Assembly: GCF_011397635.1 (NCBI RefSeq)
Contig: NC_064758.1
Location: 16,731,013-16,795,012, forward strand
Reading direction: 5' to 3'
Length of the DNA: 64,000 bases
Source of the DNA: Epinephelus fuscoguttatus
Taxonomy: Eukaryota > Chordata > Actinopteri > Perciformes > Serranidae
Shown: positions 1 through 11,782 of the stretch, piece after piece
How positions within the stretch are numbered: the first letter of the stretch is position 1
Layout: each line of letters starts with the position of its first letter
The notes under the pieces: model-generated
Databases searched by the model: none
What the model saw: only the letters and a program-made list of their open reading frames with translations
What the model was told of the DNA's origin: nothing
Translations under genes and position numbers: made by a program

Positions 1-73
1 TTTCCCAGTTTCCATCATTACTGACCTCTTTATCATGAAGTATAAGACTGCCCAGCTGCCAATAGAACGCTGT

Positions 74-156
74 TAGCAGAGCTCTGGGCCCAGCTCGCTT
101 TTTCTGCGATGGGACTCGAACCTACAATCCCCAGCTGAGGAGGCCAATGTCATATT
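74..156 (-). pseudogene. Decayed tRNA pair (iMet fragment plus Arg fragment)
   Basis: gttagcagagctctgggcc resembles a deleted initiator tRNA, and atgggactcgaacctacaat with ctgaggaggcc at 108-156 resembles the 3' half of tRNA-Arg. Order and strand match the other cassettes. Confidence 0.5.
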
Positions 157-158
157 AA

Positions 159-335
159 AGGGGCAGTTCACCCAAAAATAAAAAACCACAAGACAAGCAC
201 CATCTAGTTCCTTTGAATTCAAGAGAAGGCAAACACCTCTACAGGCGACATGTCCAACTCACACCAAAATAATATAGATTGATAACTAGCACCATGGGTA
301 AGCATGTGTTTTTGATTTTGTGATAAACTGGCCCT
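159..335. mobile_element. TTAA-target MITE, internally deleted copy
   Basis: Terminal inverted repeats aggggcagttcacccaaaaa and tttttgattttg...aaactggccct, flanked by TTAA on both sides (155-158, 336-339). The inner part (caccatctagtt... to tagattgataa) matches the larger copy at 60307-60940. TTAA target use is typical of piggyBac- or Kolobok-type elements. Confidence 0.65.
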
Positions 336-631
336 TTAAGTATGTCATTCATGATATTAAGGATATTGTTTGTAATCAAGTCTGCTTTTTTCACATGAAT
401 GCGTGCATAGCCAGATCTGAAAACCTGAAGTTGACACAGGCTGTTAATTACCAGCTTCATGATACCAATTATCAAAGCTCACCAATGTTCGGCTCAGTGA
501 AGCCAGATAACACATGAGACATTATTTCAGATCATTAAATCATTGATACATTACGACTGACTGTGTTGGTGTAATCCATGTCAGTCAGAAAGCAGTTGAA
601 GAGAAGTCTCTGTAAAACACTGTTAGCACAG

Positions 632-699
632 GACAGTCATGGGCCATTGTCTGCTGGGTTACTAGCCCAACACAGCTATAGTGTCATGCTACTGTCCAC
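632..699 (-). pseudogene. Decayed tRNA-iMet next to tRNA-Arg
   Basis: The stretch tgctgggttactagcccaac aligns with the anticodon arm of the initiator copies (ctctgggttatgggcccagc). It is preceded by the shared motif aaaacactgttagcaca. The rest is badly diverged. Confidence 0.55.
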
Positions 700-772
700 C
701 ACCCCAGATGGGACTCGAACCCACAATCCCTGGCTTAGGAGGCCAGTGCCTTATCCATTAGGCCACTGGGGC
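700..772 (-). tRNA. tRNA-Arg (CCT)
   Basis: 73-nt cloverleaf on the minus strand. 5' GCCCCAG pairs with CTGGGGT, the D arm has the A box TGGCCTAATGG, and the anticodon stem CTGGC/GCCAG encloses loop CTCCTAA (anticodon CCT at 737-739). The T arm carries the B box GGTTCGAGTCC. The sequence is almost the same as human tRNA-Arg-CCT. The nearest T run downstream (plus-strand aaaa at about 613) is some 85 nt away, so termination may be weak. A decayed initiator tRNA-Met lies just downstream (632-699). Confidence 0.9.
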
Positions 773-789
773 TACAGTAACACAAATTG

Positions 790-859
790 TGGAGAGTCAA
801 TAGATGAGAAAACATGAGCAGCCGTGGAGAGTCAATAGACGAGAAAACATGAGCAGCCA
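790..859. repeat. Tandem duplication, 2 x 35 bp
   Basis: gtggagagtcaatagaYgag followed by aaaacatgagcagcc occurs twice in direct tandem with one mismatch, right after the tRNA-Arg gene. Confidence 0.8.
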
Positions 860-918
860 TGGCTCTGTAAGCAGTAAACAGGCCAGTACAAGACTATTTC
901 CAAATTAATTCATCGTCC

Positions 919-995
919 ACTTTCGCAATAACTAAATCTGTGTTGGGCAATAACTAAATCTGTGTTGGGCAATAATTAAATCTGTGTTGGGCAAT
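919..995. repeat. Short tandem array of about 22 bp
   Basis: ctgtgttgggcaataactaaat is repeated three to four times with single-base changes. Confidence 0.75.
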
Positions 996-1000
996 AACTG

Positions 1001-4000
1001 TGGAGAGATATGATAACTTTGAATCTGAAACACTTAATGAGTTGCTCAGTCTCTGGAATGACGGCTTCTTACAGTTACACAATAACATACACACACAACA
1101 AAATAGATCTACACTCCTTTAGCTACATACCGAAGATGGGAGTTGACATTGTTTTCATAATTGCATCAGTCATCAGTGTCTATCCTGTCATGTATGTGTG
1201 TTTTGGATTAAGTGATAATGACAGTGTTAGTTTACTGTAAGTGGCTGAAGTAGGCAGTGACAGTGACAGAAAATATGTGACTGTCCTTCCTTCTGTTTGT
1301 TGTTTTTTTGATTAGATTATCTTTATTTCCAACTTTATTTGTAATAAAAACATGCTGATGCTCAGCATTTTGTTCAAACTCACAGAAATTTATTTTAAAT
1401 TCAAGAGCAAATCTCAAAGTTTCCAAAGGTCACGCACTATTCTGTCTGTTCCAGTGCATCAATTTGGGGAAATATGTTTGATGCTGATGATTTGGCAGAC
1501 ATGTAGGATCTTTCCACATGCTGAAATGATAAACAATATGAAGTCGGTGGTTTGATTATTTTAACAACAATTAAACTAAACTTCCGTTCAAAAAATTAAA
1601 CAATCTTCCATTTGTGTCACATGTTAACGTGGACAGAGTAGTTTCCTGCACATTGTAAAGACTAATCAATCAGTGTGTTTTGTAAAGTGGTGTTTCTTAC
1701 AATAACAAGGCTTAAACAGGGAAGGGAAATAGTTTTAATGCATTGCTTTAGTTTTGTTGGAAAATATTATTTCAATATCAGTTTTACAGTTAATGCCCTC
1801 ACGATCTCACACAGGCTCCGCCCCCTACTAGACTCTTTGGGTGATGCTTATCTATTAATGATCACGTGCATGCACACTGGGAAAAGCATAAACGTAGCCG
1901 GTCAGTCAAGACTTGCCTACCTGAATACATGCGGACCCCACAGTATGTATACCCAAAGAGTCCAGAAGAATGCGCCGCCTGTTTTAATAGAACTAGGGTT
2001 ACAATATCATAACCTTCATTTCTCAGTGCCTTATATGTTTCCTTCTAGTCCTTAGTTTTCTTCCACCAGTGAATGCTGGCTCTGACATAATTATGCTGCC
2101 ATTTATGCCAGAAATCTTGAAAATATTTAGATGTCAAGAAACCATCTTGGAAAAAGGAAACTATAATGATGTAATGCACAATTAAGCTTTTCAAAATTTA
2201 TTGGCTACTGTATGTCCAAGAGATTCATTATTACAACAGAGTCATTACTGATAAGAGTGGTTTGCCAACTGATTAAATTAATATTGAGATATTAAGAGTC
2301 ATATTTAGCCCTCTCGTACTGATAAAACTCGATCATAAATAAAAGCTGGTGCCAGCTGTGTGTGTCATTCTATGAACATGGGGGTAAAAGTCCACTCCTT
2401 CCGTCCTGCTGTTTTTAATGGAGGTCTTCTTTCACTGGCTGAGGAAACAGAACTGGCCTGCCACTGGTTGAAACACGTAGAAAAAGCACTGTAAAGAACT
2501 TCAGAAGCTGAGAGGCTGTTTTTGACTTTTATCAACAAACCCAGAGCCCACATTTAGAGATCTTAGAGGAATTTCTCTCCTCACTGGAAACACACATTTG
2601 TAGGCTTGTAAGACCATCTTGATGACGTGAATTCAACATTCTGTTTTGTTCGCTTTATCAGTCTGGCCCCGCTGCTGCCACAAACACTTTCCAGAAATTA
2701 AAATCCAATCAGACCTCACCAGACAGCAGTCCCCTGTGAAATGAAGTGAGAGAAAACTTTAAACAGGTGGCCATCTTAACTTAAAAAAATATATTTACAA
2801 ACATGAAAACCTGCGGTATCAAAAGCAAGCAAGAAAAAAACACTGTGTTGGACGTCAAAAACTTTCTGTGAAATAAGAAAATGTACACTTCCATTAAACA
2901 GTAGCGTCAGATCTAAACATGAAGCATTAGAGACTTGAGCAAAACCAACACAGTCACCCAAGATGAGGCTTGAATCTATTGGTTTGTAGACTCCCGCTTT
3001 GAAGCCTCAAGTTAGGCATTTCAGCTGTAGCCATCTTCTTTTTTGGAGCCAGACGTTACCATATTTGGGGGAGAGGCAGGCGCTGTGCAGGAGAGAGGGT
3101 TAACTGAGAAGCCTAAGATACTATCTACAAACAGCATGATTCTCAAAGTGGCCCACTGCATTATGCATGCATAATTTTAAGCCTTAATAAAATGTAAGCA
3201 AGTGAGTTATATACAAATTCACACTGTGCAGTTGTCATGAAGGGGGAAAACTAGCTCTAGGGACCAAAACTGTTATTTGTACCAGGCTGTAAACATGTTT
3301 ATTTCTGCTGTAAAGTTCAACATTTTAACACGGGGGTCTTTGGGGATTGACTCGCTTCTGGAACCAATCTCAAATGGCCGTTTCAAAGAACTGCAGCTTT
3401 TGGCACTTCAGTGTTGGCTTCATTTTTCAGCCTGGAGGTTGCTGCTTGGTTTCACTGCCCCACCTGGTTAAATGTTTCAAGCCTGTTTCACCTCTGGGTG
3501 TGGTCAGAGGTGAGTTCTGTTGCACCTGTAAACACACCCAAAACATTCCCATGTGTCACTCCACAGACAGTTAAGAGCGTCCCCTGAGCAACAAGAAAAA
3601 CACACAGTGCTCCCCTTTTCTGCCTCTTACCCTACCCACTCTATAATTTTCATACAGTCCCTTATGTCAAATACTACACATATAAGGCTGGTTTTACACA
3701 CCTACATTAAGACCATCAAAAGTTATTCTCAACATCCAGTGAAAAATGTTCTTCATTTGTTCATAACCAGACAAATTAAGACAACTAACCCACTTCATAG
3801 AGAACTAGAGTGAAAGGTTAATTTCCAGCAGAAAGAAGACATCAATCCATGTTATTGTGTCAGTCATATTGCCTGTATCAGTGCAGTTTATTTTCTTTCT
3901 TTTTCCACAACCAGTGCCCTTTGTTGACGAGCCCCCCAAAAACGCACACACCCAAGGCAGCTACAGGTTTAATGTCAGCAAATAAAGTCACCATGTGGAT

Positions 4001-4640
4001 AATCATTGCTTCTTTTATAAAGGACACAGGTGGATAATGCTTCTCTGCATCTGCAGCATGATTTCAAGATGCTAAAATGCACACATCACACCTTATTTAT
4101 TTATCTTTTTTTATTGAATACCAGATGATAGTCGTTATTTTGACAGTGAAGTCTGCCTCCTCTGCATCAAAACAAACGATTAGTCAAACTATATTTAAAG
4201 CACTTCTTAGGGTTATAAATTTTTTTTTGTTATTATTAACAGTAGTAACAGATAAGCAAATTGCTTATTTTAAATAGGAATCCATTTTAAAAGACTCTTG
4301 ATGGTGGCTCCTATTATCATCAACATTGTAATTATTATTTTTGCATTTATCTTTTAATGTTTTTTAATTTATTTTGTCTTGTCTTATTTTGTTATCTTCC
4401 TATGAATACATTTTATAATGGTTTATAACACTCCCCTTTATTGATCATCATTACAATGTAAAAAAACAAATTTATACATGATAAATAACTAACTCAATTT
4501 AAAAGAAAAAGGGAGAGGGAAGGAAATTTAGAAAAAATCGACCAGCGGCGGACATTTGTACTTCCGGTTTGTTTCACTTCAGTTTAATGCCCCTTCAGGG
4601 TCCATCCGAAAATAATAGAAGGGAACCTCCGAGAAAATAG
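1001..4640. other. Intergenic, no gene seen
   Basis: AT-rich sequence with no supportable exon. The only structure noticed is a 132-bp interval at 1831-1962 ending in a perfect 12-bp inverted repeat (gactctttgggt / acccaaagagtc). Confidence 0.6.
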
Positions 4641-4643
4641 ATC

Positions 4644-4715
4644 TAGCAGAGGATGGTTTCGATCCATCGACCTCTGGGTTATGGGCCCAGCACGCTTCCG
4701 CTGCGCCACTCTGCT
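4644..4715 (-). tRNA. Initiator tRNA-Met (CAT)
   Basis: 72-nt cloverleaf, 5' AGCAGAGTGGCGCAGCGG and ending CCTCTGCTA, with anticodon CAT in a loop flanked by the three G-C pairs (GGGCCCATAACCC) typical of initiator tRNA. The T loop reads TCGAAA rather than TTCGA, as in eukaryotic initiators. It matches human tRNA-iMet as I recall it. A Pol III terminator (TTTT, plus-strand aaaa at 4634-4637) lies 7 nt past the 3' end, so the gene looks active. Confidence 0.95.
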
Positions 4716-4932
4716 TACGAAAGATCGCAGTTAAACTTGAAACTATACAAATCTGGCTGAGGACGTTATTATGTTGAGATTTATATGTTCATGGTTCTGA
4801 CAATGTTGCTGGTGTCACCAAGGTTATGTTCTGAAGCCCCGAATTACAGATGCCCCATAAACGCCTCCTACGCACTGCAGGCGTCGGTGTCCTATAGTGT
4901 CCCTCGCTCAGCCCAGGCGGGTAAACTCTGTG

Positions 4933-5691
4933 TATAAAACCTATAACAGTCTATGTGTGAAACTCATTCAAGTTTCTGAAAAGTAAAACAAAAAATTTGC
5001 AGTGTAAGATGTCCAAGAGGGACCACTGAGTGGAGCTGGCGGTATTGTAAGGGAACATTGCAACGCTGGAACGTTAAATGGCTGTCAGAGAGAGAGAAGG
5101 GCGAACTCCATCTTACCTTTCTTTCCAATTAAGAGGATTATTGTGGTGAGTTAAAGTTAGCTGGTTAGCATTACTATTTTGTTGTAATAGAATTGAATTG
5201 TTTGTGTGTAAATGGTAAACTAAATCCCGCCAGTATATGTAATATTTCGTGTGATGTGAAGTAAACAAGTTTTTTTGCAATTAGCTGTCTACCTGCTCAC
5301 TCCCTGGAAGCTAAGCTAAGTGCAGCATGTTACATTAGCTAATTGCTTAAAGCTGTTGTGCTAGCTTTAGTAAAACACATAAGGGAATTTTTGTGTTTGA
5401 GTTAAATTAAAGTCTCATGTGGTGTAAAAACGTAAAAGGCCAGAATTGTATTATTTTGAAAACGAGATAAAAAAGAAAAAAAGATAATTTAGTTCAGAAA
5501 TTATTGTGACACTTGATTGTTTATGTAAATTACTATATAAACAAAAATCTCTTCTTTCTTCTAGGAAGAGTAGTTTCTGTTGACAATGTGGAGCTGCTTC
5601 ATTGGGTTTCTGGACTGTCATGGCTGCTTGTGGATGCCAACATCTTTTCTGGACACTGACATCTGGATATTGTACCGTTCCAAGATGACTG
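4933..5691 (+). other. Candidate unrecognised spliced transcript (two exon-like blocks)
   Basis: A TATA-like tataaaa at 4933-4939 is followed by an exon-like block with donor attgtg|gtgagt (exon end 5145). A second block, 5565-5691, has a good acceptor (cttctttcttctag) and donor (actg|gtagga). An ATG at 5586 opens 35 codons to the donor (MWSCFIGFLDCHGCL...), not recognised. It may be a lncRNA, an unannotated gene start or chance; no third exon was found. Confidence 0.25.
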
Positions 5692-5699
5692 GTAGGAAC

Positions 5700-7010
5700 T
5701 AAATCCAAGGAAACAAAAGAAGAATCACATTTATTTGCTTTTTTCCTAAGATCTCAGATATCTATATGTATCCTCCTGAGATCCAAACTTTGGTATGCAT
5801 TTTTAATTCCTATAGGACCCAATAAATATAAAAAATTAAACATTGTCAATGACAATTAATGTCCTCAAACGAGACATCAATTAAGTCTTAATGTCCTCAA
5901 ACAGGTACGTCCTAATAAACAGCGTCTTAGCTTGTTACTGTTTCTAAAATTGGTCAAATTTATTGACATATCAAACTACACACATTTTTAATCATAAATA
6001 AACAAGTTACAACCATAAAATATGGTCAGGCCTTGGACCTTGTCCCCTTTTGTATCAGGATTGATTATTTAAAACGAATACCTAAAAGTAAACCCTTAAA
6101 AGAAATAAGGAATGTTCACAGGGAAAAACAAAGAGTAGTAAAAACTGCTTACTGAATCAATTTGGTTAAACAGAGGAAGGCATTTTATTGAATCACAAGC
6201 AGGATACTACTAATACCTGAGTTTAAAAAAGGAAGTGTACCACAGAAATGAAGCTGAACTGAAGACCTCTACGAATATATACTTCATCTATCGTGTTTCT
6301 AAGTCAGTGGTCATATGTGTGTTTGTGAGGTGGGGGTCTTATTGCTGTTATGTTGAGTCAGCTATTGCAAGTATCTGTGCTGAACGATCTAAATGAATTA
6401 AGTGAACATAGAGAACCAAGTGAACCTGTAGCAAAACTAAACTGTAAGAACTTGGGTCTAAGATATTTTGGAGAACCTCAGATATTGATACCTGATATAC
6501 TAAGGCTACATCCACATCCACACAGTATTTGTTATAAAACTATTGTTATGTTTATGCCAAGTGTCCACACTACTCTGCCTTTTTAAATAACTGAACCAAA
6601 GACCTTTGAAATCGCTGTTGACCCTGTTTTAATTTGAAAACTCCGGGTTGTGTTTTAGTCTGGACAGGCGGAAACTTTTGAAATTGATGCTGCAGACACC
6701 CACGTTCGCTTCTCGATTGGGTCTTATCAGTCAAGCCAAAACATTAGAACTAGGTCTACATACATTTTGTGGGTATCCCTGTCTCATTGCCATGGTTTCT
6801 TCTGTTGGTAGATACTGCCTCTGGTACCACTTTTATATGTTGCCATATTTCTGATGTGGATCTAAAATGCTCATGTCTACGGAGATTACTTTTGTTTTGA
6901 AACGCCACATTAAAATGAAAACATATTAGTTTGGGTGTGGCCTAAGTCCAGGGTTTGCAGCATATACTCTCCACCTGGGGAAGGTTACATATCAGACATG
7001 TTACACTTAC
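5700..7010. other. Intergenic, nothing recognised
   Basis: AT-rich, no credible ORF, RNA gene or repeat seen by eye. Confidence 0.6.
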
Positions 7011-7013
7011 CCT

Positions 7014-7538
7014 AGGGCCACACTGCCAACGAAGTGCTGCGAAGCGCAGCACACCGAAATTCTCGCACAAGCCTGTTCACATCAGAAGGGCATTTCTCCA
7101 CGCCAGCTGTTGTCTTTGTCACATTTGGGGCTGTTTTTCCATCATGGGTAAGTAAATAACCTCATAAAATTATACGCCATGTTTTCCTAACAACTGTACA
7201 TGTATGTCCACTTCTTAGTAATGAATATATGCATATAAACACACACACATATATACATCGCATTTGTCAAACGGGGTGTTTTATTTTGAAATTTGTTTTA
7301 TTCTGAAAATTGACCGGATGTGACCGGTTGTTGTTCCTTTGTTTGACTTCCTGCCCGGCTTGACACATTTGCTCACGGCTCGCGCAGAAAATAGACCAGA
7401 CGCTGAAACAATCGCTGCAGGGCCGGCTGCGGAGCTGCGCGGCCGGTGTGGATGACACAATCGGTTAACATGGGTGCCGAAAAGAAACTGGTTACGCTTC
7501 TCGGCACTTCGAGGCTATTCGTAGCGCGGTGTGGCCCT
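7014..7538. mobile_element. TIR element, about 525 bp
   Basis: Ends agggccacactgccaacgaa and (reverse strand) agggccacaccgcgctacgaa form imperfect TIRs of about 30 bp. The inner part (aatagaccagacgctgaaac... ggtgccgaaa) is shared with the element at 11585-11966. No ORF and no clear target duplication. Confidence 0.6.
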
Positions 7539-7869
7539 GGCGTTATAATTAACAGCTCAGCTTCTTTCACATGAACGTGATCGTAGCTGGGTTGGGAAAT
7601 CCAGAGTTAACAGAACCAGATAATAATTGGCTTTTTTGATAACAGTTATCTAAGATCACCTACATTAGGCCCAGTGAAGCCAGATAACTCAAAGAGAGCC
7701 AGACGACAGTGAAGTTGCTTCATGATTTAAGATAATCAGCTCTGGTTTGATGCCTTCGTTGACCCATTCAGAGTGTCTACAAATGAAGGCTTAATCTATG
7801 TTACTGTGCCAATAGAATAGAAGAGATTGCCACTTGGGCTTGACACATAACAAATTGACCAGTTCTATT

Positions 7870-8312
7870 GACAAACAGTGAGTTCAACTATTAAGCAACA
7901 AAATGGGTTTGAATTAAGATAATGATGGCCCCTGATGCTACTGTGGCAGTAACAGAGAGAAAACAAAGACATTAAGAGAATTAGAAAGAGGAGAGGGGGA
8001 GACACATGGAGACACAGTAAAGCTCTGACAGAATAGAGAACTAAAGATAAAATCTGTGACACAGTACCAAAAGAGTCCAGAAAAATGAGAAAACTAGAAC
8101 AATAAAACAGTCTCTAAAGAAATCTGGAGTTCCTTCATTTTAGCTCAAAGATGGTACTTCACTTCATCCCTATAGTGAGCTCACTAATGACTAACACACT
8201 GGTACAAGTCTTTTAACCTTGGCCTGAACTAATGCTGTTTACTGACATCTGGAGTAGGTGGCTTATATCCCATATTGATAGAGTAAGTGGAGAGTAACTG
8301 TATTGAGTTTCA
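7870..8312. repeat. Segmental duplication, copy A
   Basis: From gaattaagataatgatggcc through actgtattgagttt matches 9612-10030 at roughly 85-90% by eye, in the same orientation. In copy A a retrotransposon tail (8305-9165) sits at the right edge. Confidence 0.8.
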
Positions 8313-9165
8313 TCCTTCCATCCATTTTCATCCACTTATCTTGGGCTGGGTCGCGGGGGCAGCAGGCTGAGCCAAGTACTCCACATGTCCCTTTCTCCAT
8401 CAACACTTTCCAGCTTCTCCTGGGGGACCCCAAAGTGTTCCCAGGCCAGATGAGATATATATAATCCCTCCAGCGTGTTCTAGCTCTGCCCCAGGGCCCC
8501 CGATCACTTGGATGTGCCCAGAAAACCTCTAACGGTAGGCGCCCAGGAGGCATCCTGATCAGATACCCGAACCACCTCAACTGCCACCTTGACGTGAAGG
8601 TGCAGTGGCTCTACACTACTCTACTTCCTCCGAATGTCTGAGCTCTTTAACCTATCTGCACCCTTCTGCAATCTTATTCTTTCAGTCACTACCCAGAACT
8701 TATGACCATAGGTGAGGGCTGGGACATGGATGGACCAGTAAATTAAAAGTTTTGCCTTCTGGCTCAGCTCCCTCATCACCATGACAGACTGGCGTAGCAC
8801 CCGCATCACTGCTGACGCCTTGCCAAACCTGTCCATCTCACGCTCCCTTCTACCCTCACTCATAAACAAGACTCCAGAACACTCAAACTCCTTTGCTTTG
8901 GGCAGTAACTCTCTCCCAACCCAGAGGGGGCAATCAACTGTTTTCAGGCAGAGAACTAGATTCGGAGGTACTGACTCTCATCCCAACTGTTTCAAACCCG
9001 GCTACAAACTGCCCCAGTGCATGCTGGAGGTCATGGCGTGCTGAAGCCAACAGGACCACATTGTCTGCAAAGACTAAGGATGCAATTCTGAGGTCACCAA
9101 ACCGGACACTTTCCTCTGCCCGGCTTTTTGCTCCACTCGGTTACAATGGGCAACCCTGTATTGAG
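8305..9165 (-). mobile_element. Non-LTR retrotransposon 3' end (degenerate)
   Basis: Minus-strand fragments of a reverse transcriptase ORF: SLVFADNVVLLASA (FADD box decayed to FADN, near 9060), then REREMDRFGKASAVMRVLRQ and LTYGHKFWV, then MPPGRLPLEVFWAHPS and RTRWRDYI. The 3' end is the tggatgg-type tail (ccatccattttc at 8321). Frameshifts, stops and an internal deletion make it dead. Same family as 41185-41752. Confidence 0.85.
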
Positions 9166-9431
9166 TTTTGTGTGATGCATTTTCAGCACTACATAGGTAA
9201 ATTTAATTCAACCACAAAACAAAATTAGCATGTTAGCCAGCTATTTTTAGGTAAAGGCTGGGTTTTCCTGTCTCACAAAGCTGGCTCACTTTTTGATGTA
9301 GATCACCATGGTGACCAATGCTGCAAGGCTTGGAGCAGGTTCATTTCAGAGGATTAGATCAAAATTTACAAACAGCCACCTCTGAGAAGTAATGATCACT
9401 ACAGGACCCTGACTTTATAATTAAGTCCTAC

Positions 9432-9503
9432 TATCAGAGGATGGTTTCAATCCATTGACTTCTGGGTTATGGGCCCAGTGTGCCTCCTCTGCACCACTCT
9501 GCT
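9432..9503 (-). pseudogene. tRNA-iMet pseudogene
   Basis: Aligns end to end with the intact initiator copies and keeps anticodon CAT. It has about ten substitutions: in the acceptor stem (tatcag for tagcag), the T arm (TTCGAT to TTCAAT on the plus strand) and the D arm (tgcctcctctgcacc). These break stem pairs and the B box. Confidence 0.75.
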
Positions 9504-9510
9504 ACCAGAC

Positions 9511-9582
9511 ACACCAGATGGACCTCAAACCCACAATTCCCTGCTTGGGAGGCCAGTGGCATATCCATTAGGCTACTGGGGC
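9511..9582 (-). pseudogene. tRNA-Arg pseudogene (anticodon now CCC)
   Basis: Aligns with the intact tRNA-Arg at 700-772 but has lost the B box (GGTTTGAGGTC) and acceptor pairing. The anticodon loop reads CTCCCAA, so CCT has become CCC, a Gly anticodon on an Arg body. It lies 8 nt from the iMet pseudogene, in the cassette arrangement. Confidence 0.7.
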
Positions 9583-9611
9583 TTTACACACCACACATTT
9601 GACGAGATATA

Positions 9612-10030
9612 CTGCTGGACAGTGAGTACCATTATTAAACAGCAATATGGGAGGCACAGTGTGGGGTCTAAATTAAGATAACAATGGCCCCTGATGCTAC
9701 TGTGGCAGTAACAGAGAGAAAACAAAGACATCAAGAGAATTAGAAAGAGGAGAGGGAGACACACGGAGACACAGTAAAGCTCCAGAGACAAAATCTGTGA
9801 CATTGTACCAAAATGTGTCCAGAAAAATAGGGAAAAACTACAACTATAAAACAGTCGGCTCATTTTCGATTAAAGATGATTCTTCAGCACATCCCTGGGG
9901 TGAGCTCACTAATGACTAACACACTGGTAACCTTGGCCTGAACTAAATCTGTTTTTCTGACGCCCACAGTAGGTAGGTGGTTTATATCCCAAATTCATAG
10001 GAGTCGAGAGTGACTGTATCAGTTCTCAGT
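9612..10030. repeat. Segmental duplication, copy B
   Basis: Partner of 7870-8312. Shares the string gatgctactgtggcagtaac and the block gtgagctcactaatgactaa. It begins about 30 bp right of the tRNA pseudogene pair. Confidence 0.8.
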
Positions 10031-10900
10031 GTTGTAGTCAAGGCCACCTAAACAGAGAGCAAGTCAGAACCAAGGCCAGAGTGTATTGAGACCAAGACAC
10101 GACCAAGAGAAGAGGAAAAACCACCTTAAAACCAAGACCAAGGCAGGGCGAGACTTGACTCAAGACCATGATCAGACCAGTGCAAATCCCGCACTGCATG
10201 ACACACTCAAGATAAATTGTGTACCATGCAAACCATGGCCTCTCTTCTTCTTCATTCACCTCTTTTATTGCCACACTGTAAATTTTTTGTGTATGTAAAA
10301 ATGTACCATGAGAAATGTCATGATAAAATAATTGCAAGAGTGAATTTTATGTGTGGTAATTTTCTCTAAGCAAACAAATACAGCAGTAGGGAGTTGAAAT
10401 CAAGTTAGCCATCATTTTCAACACTCTTTTGCGCCAGCATTTTAGTGCAGTTGTGGTCTTGGCTGGTCTTGAATTACAATCCTGTGTCCTCTTTGTCTGA
10501 GACCGATACAAGTGAAAATGCAAACTATTTTGAGATGAGACCCTCAAGATCTTGAGACCAGTCTGAAGCCCAAGACTGAGCTCCAGTACCACAATACTAT
10601 TGAATTTTTGAACAGGCATAAATTGTATTATGCATTTCCAGCATTAAATTGGTAAGTGTGTTCTACCACAAAATGGGATTAGTGGGTTGCTCAGCTATCA
10701 GTTGCTGTTGTGGAAGTGTGTGCACAGTGCTGCTGAAGGCCAGCTTTTATGTTTTATTAAATCTTGCCACTGAAATAACAAAAGTGATCGGTTTTGTACA
10801 TCATTAATGCCATCGCAGTTGTAGTTTTGTAAAAAAAAAAAAAAAAAGTGTTTATTGCTGCATAGGGAAACCAAGGAAAACAGCATCAGTTAACAACCAG
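10030..10900. other. Intergenic, no gene seen
   Basis: A CA/AAG-rich stretch (accaagaccaagg-like words at 10040-10170) and a poly(A) run at 10828-10846. No supportable ORF or RNA. Confidence 0.55.
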
Positions 10901-10972
10901 CTCTGAGTGCCGGATATCCAAGATCACCGGTGCCGGGCTGAGTGAAGCCAGATAACCCAAAGAGAGCCAGAC

Positions 10973-11523
10973 TAGCCTGAGTGTCAGACTGAAGCTCCCA
11001 GAACCTTCAGTCTGACATGGCTTCCATTGAAGGTGATTTACAAGGGGGAGGGAATTTGATTTTTCCCTAACCAATCAGTAGAGATCAACGACTCACCCAG
11101 AATCTGACGTCATTAGTATCCACGCCTCGGGGGTGCCGAAAACAAGCGAGCATTGCCCGTTTAAAATGTCTCCGTCGTCGTGCACGCCCAGCTGCATCGC
11201 CGTTAAATCCAGTTTAGCAGCTTCCTTAATTTGGTCCGCAATTAACGCGAGTAGTGGCAAAATACCTCAATAGCATCGTTAATGTGGTCTGTAGGATCTG
11301 TAGCGGTCGCCATTGTTGCTATCCTCACTAGTTACCCACCGGCGTACAGCTTGACATCAGCGTGGCGCTGATTGGCTAATCGCTAGACCCGCCCCCACCC
11401 CAGCGTTCATTGGGCCTTCCATCGTTTGGACGAGATAAATCGCAAATTCATTGCAGTATGCCAGACCAGAGATGCAAGCCTACTCAGTTGAGTGGATGGG
11501 GTCTATGGTCTGGAACCAGGCTA
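10973..11523. mobile_element. MITE with 9-bp target duplication, 551 bp
   Basis: Exact direct repeats gagccagac flank it (10964-10972 and 11524-11532). Ends are tagcctgagtgtcagac and (reverse strand) tagcctggttccagacc. A 9-bp target duplication is usual for Mutator-like transposons. Same end type as the element at 42262-42655. It has no coding potential. Confidence 0.8.
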
Positions 11524-11584
11524 GAGCCAGACTTAACTGCACTGTCTTTGTGATTTCAGATTATTAACTCTCGTTGCATTACGG

Positions 11585-11751
11585 CGGGTTCACACTGGAC
11601 ACGGAAGCACCCCGATTTGTTAATTGTCACGTAGACGCCCGTTAGCAGTTGCCTAGTCGGTCACACCAGAGCCACATTTCTCTGCACCGGTCAGCTAGTG
11701 ATTCTGCTCTCTGCTCTGTTTAAATCACATGTAGAGCTCTGTCTCTGCTTG

Positions 11752-11782
<31 letters not shown>

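Noticed and set aside
8781..9228. Plus-strand frames of 87 and 111 codons
   Set aside because: Antisense shadows of the minus-strand retrotransposon fragment.
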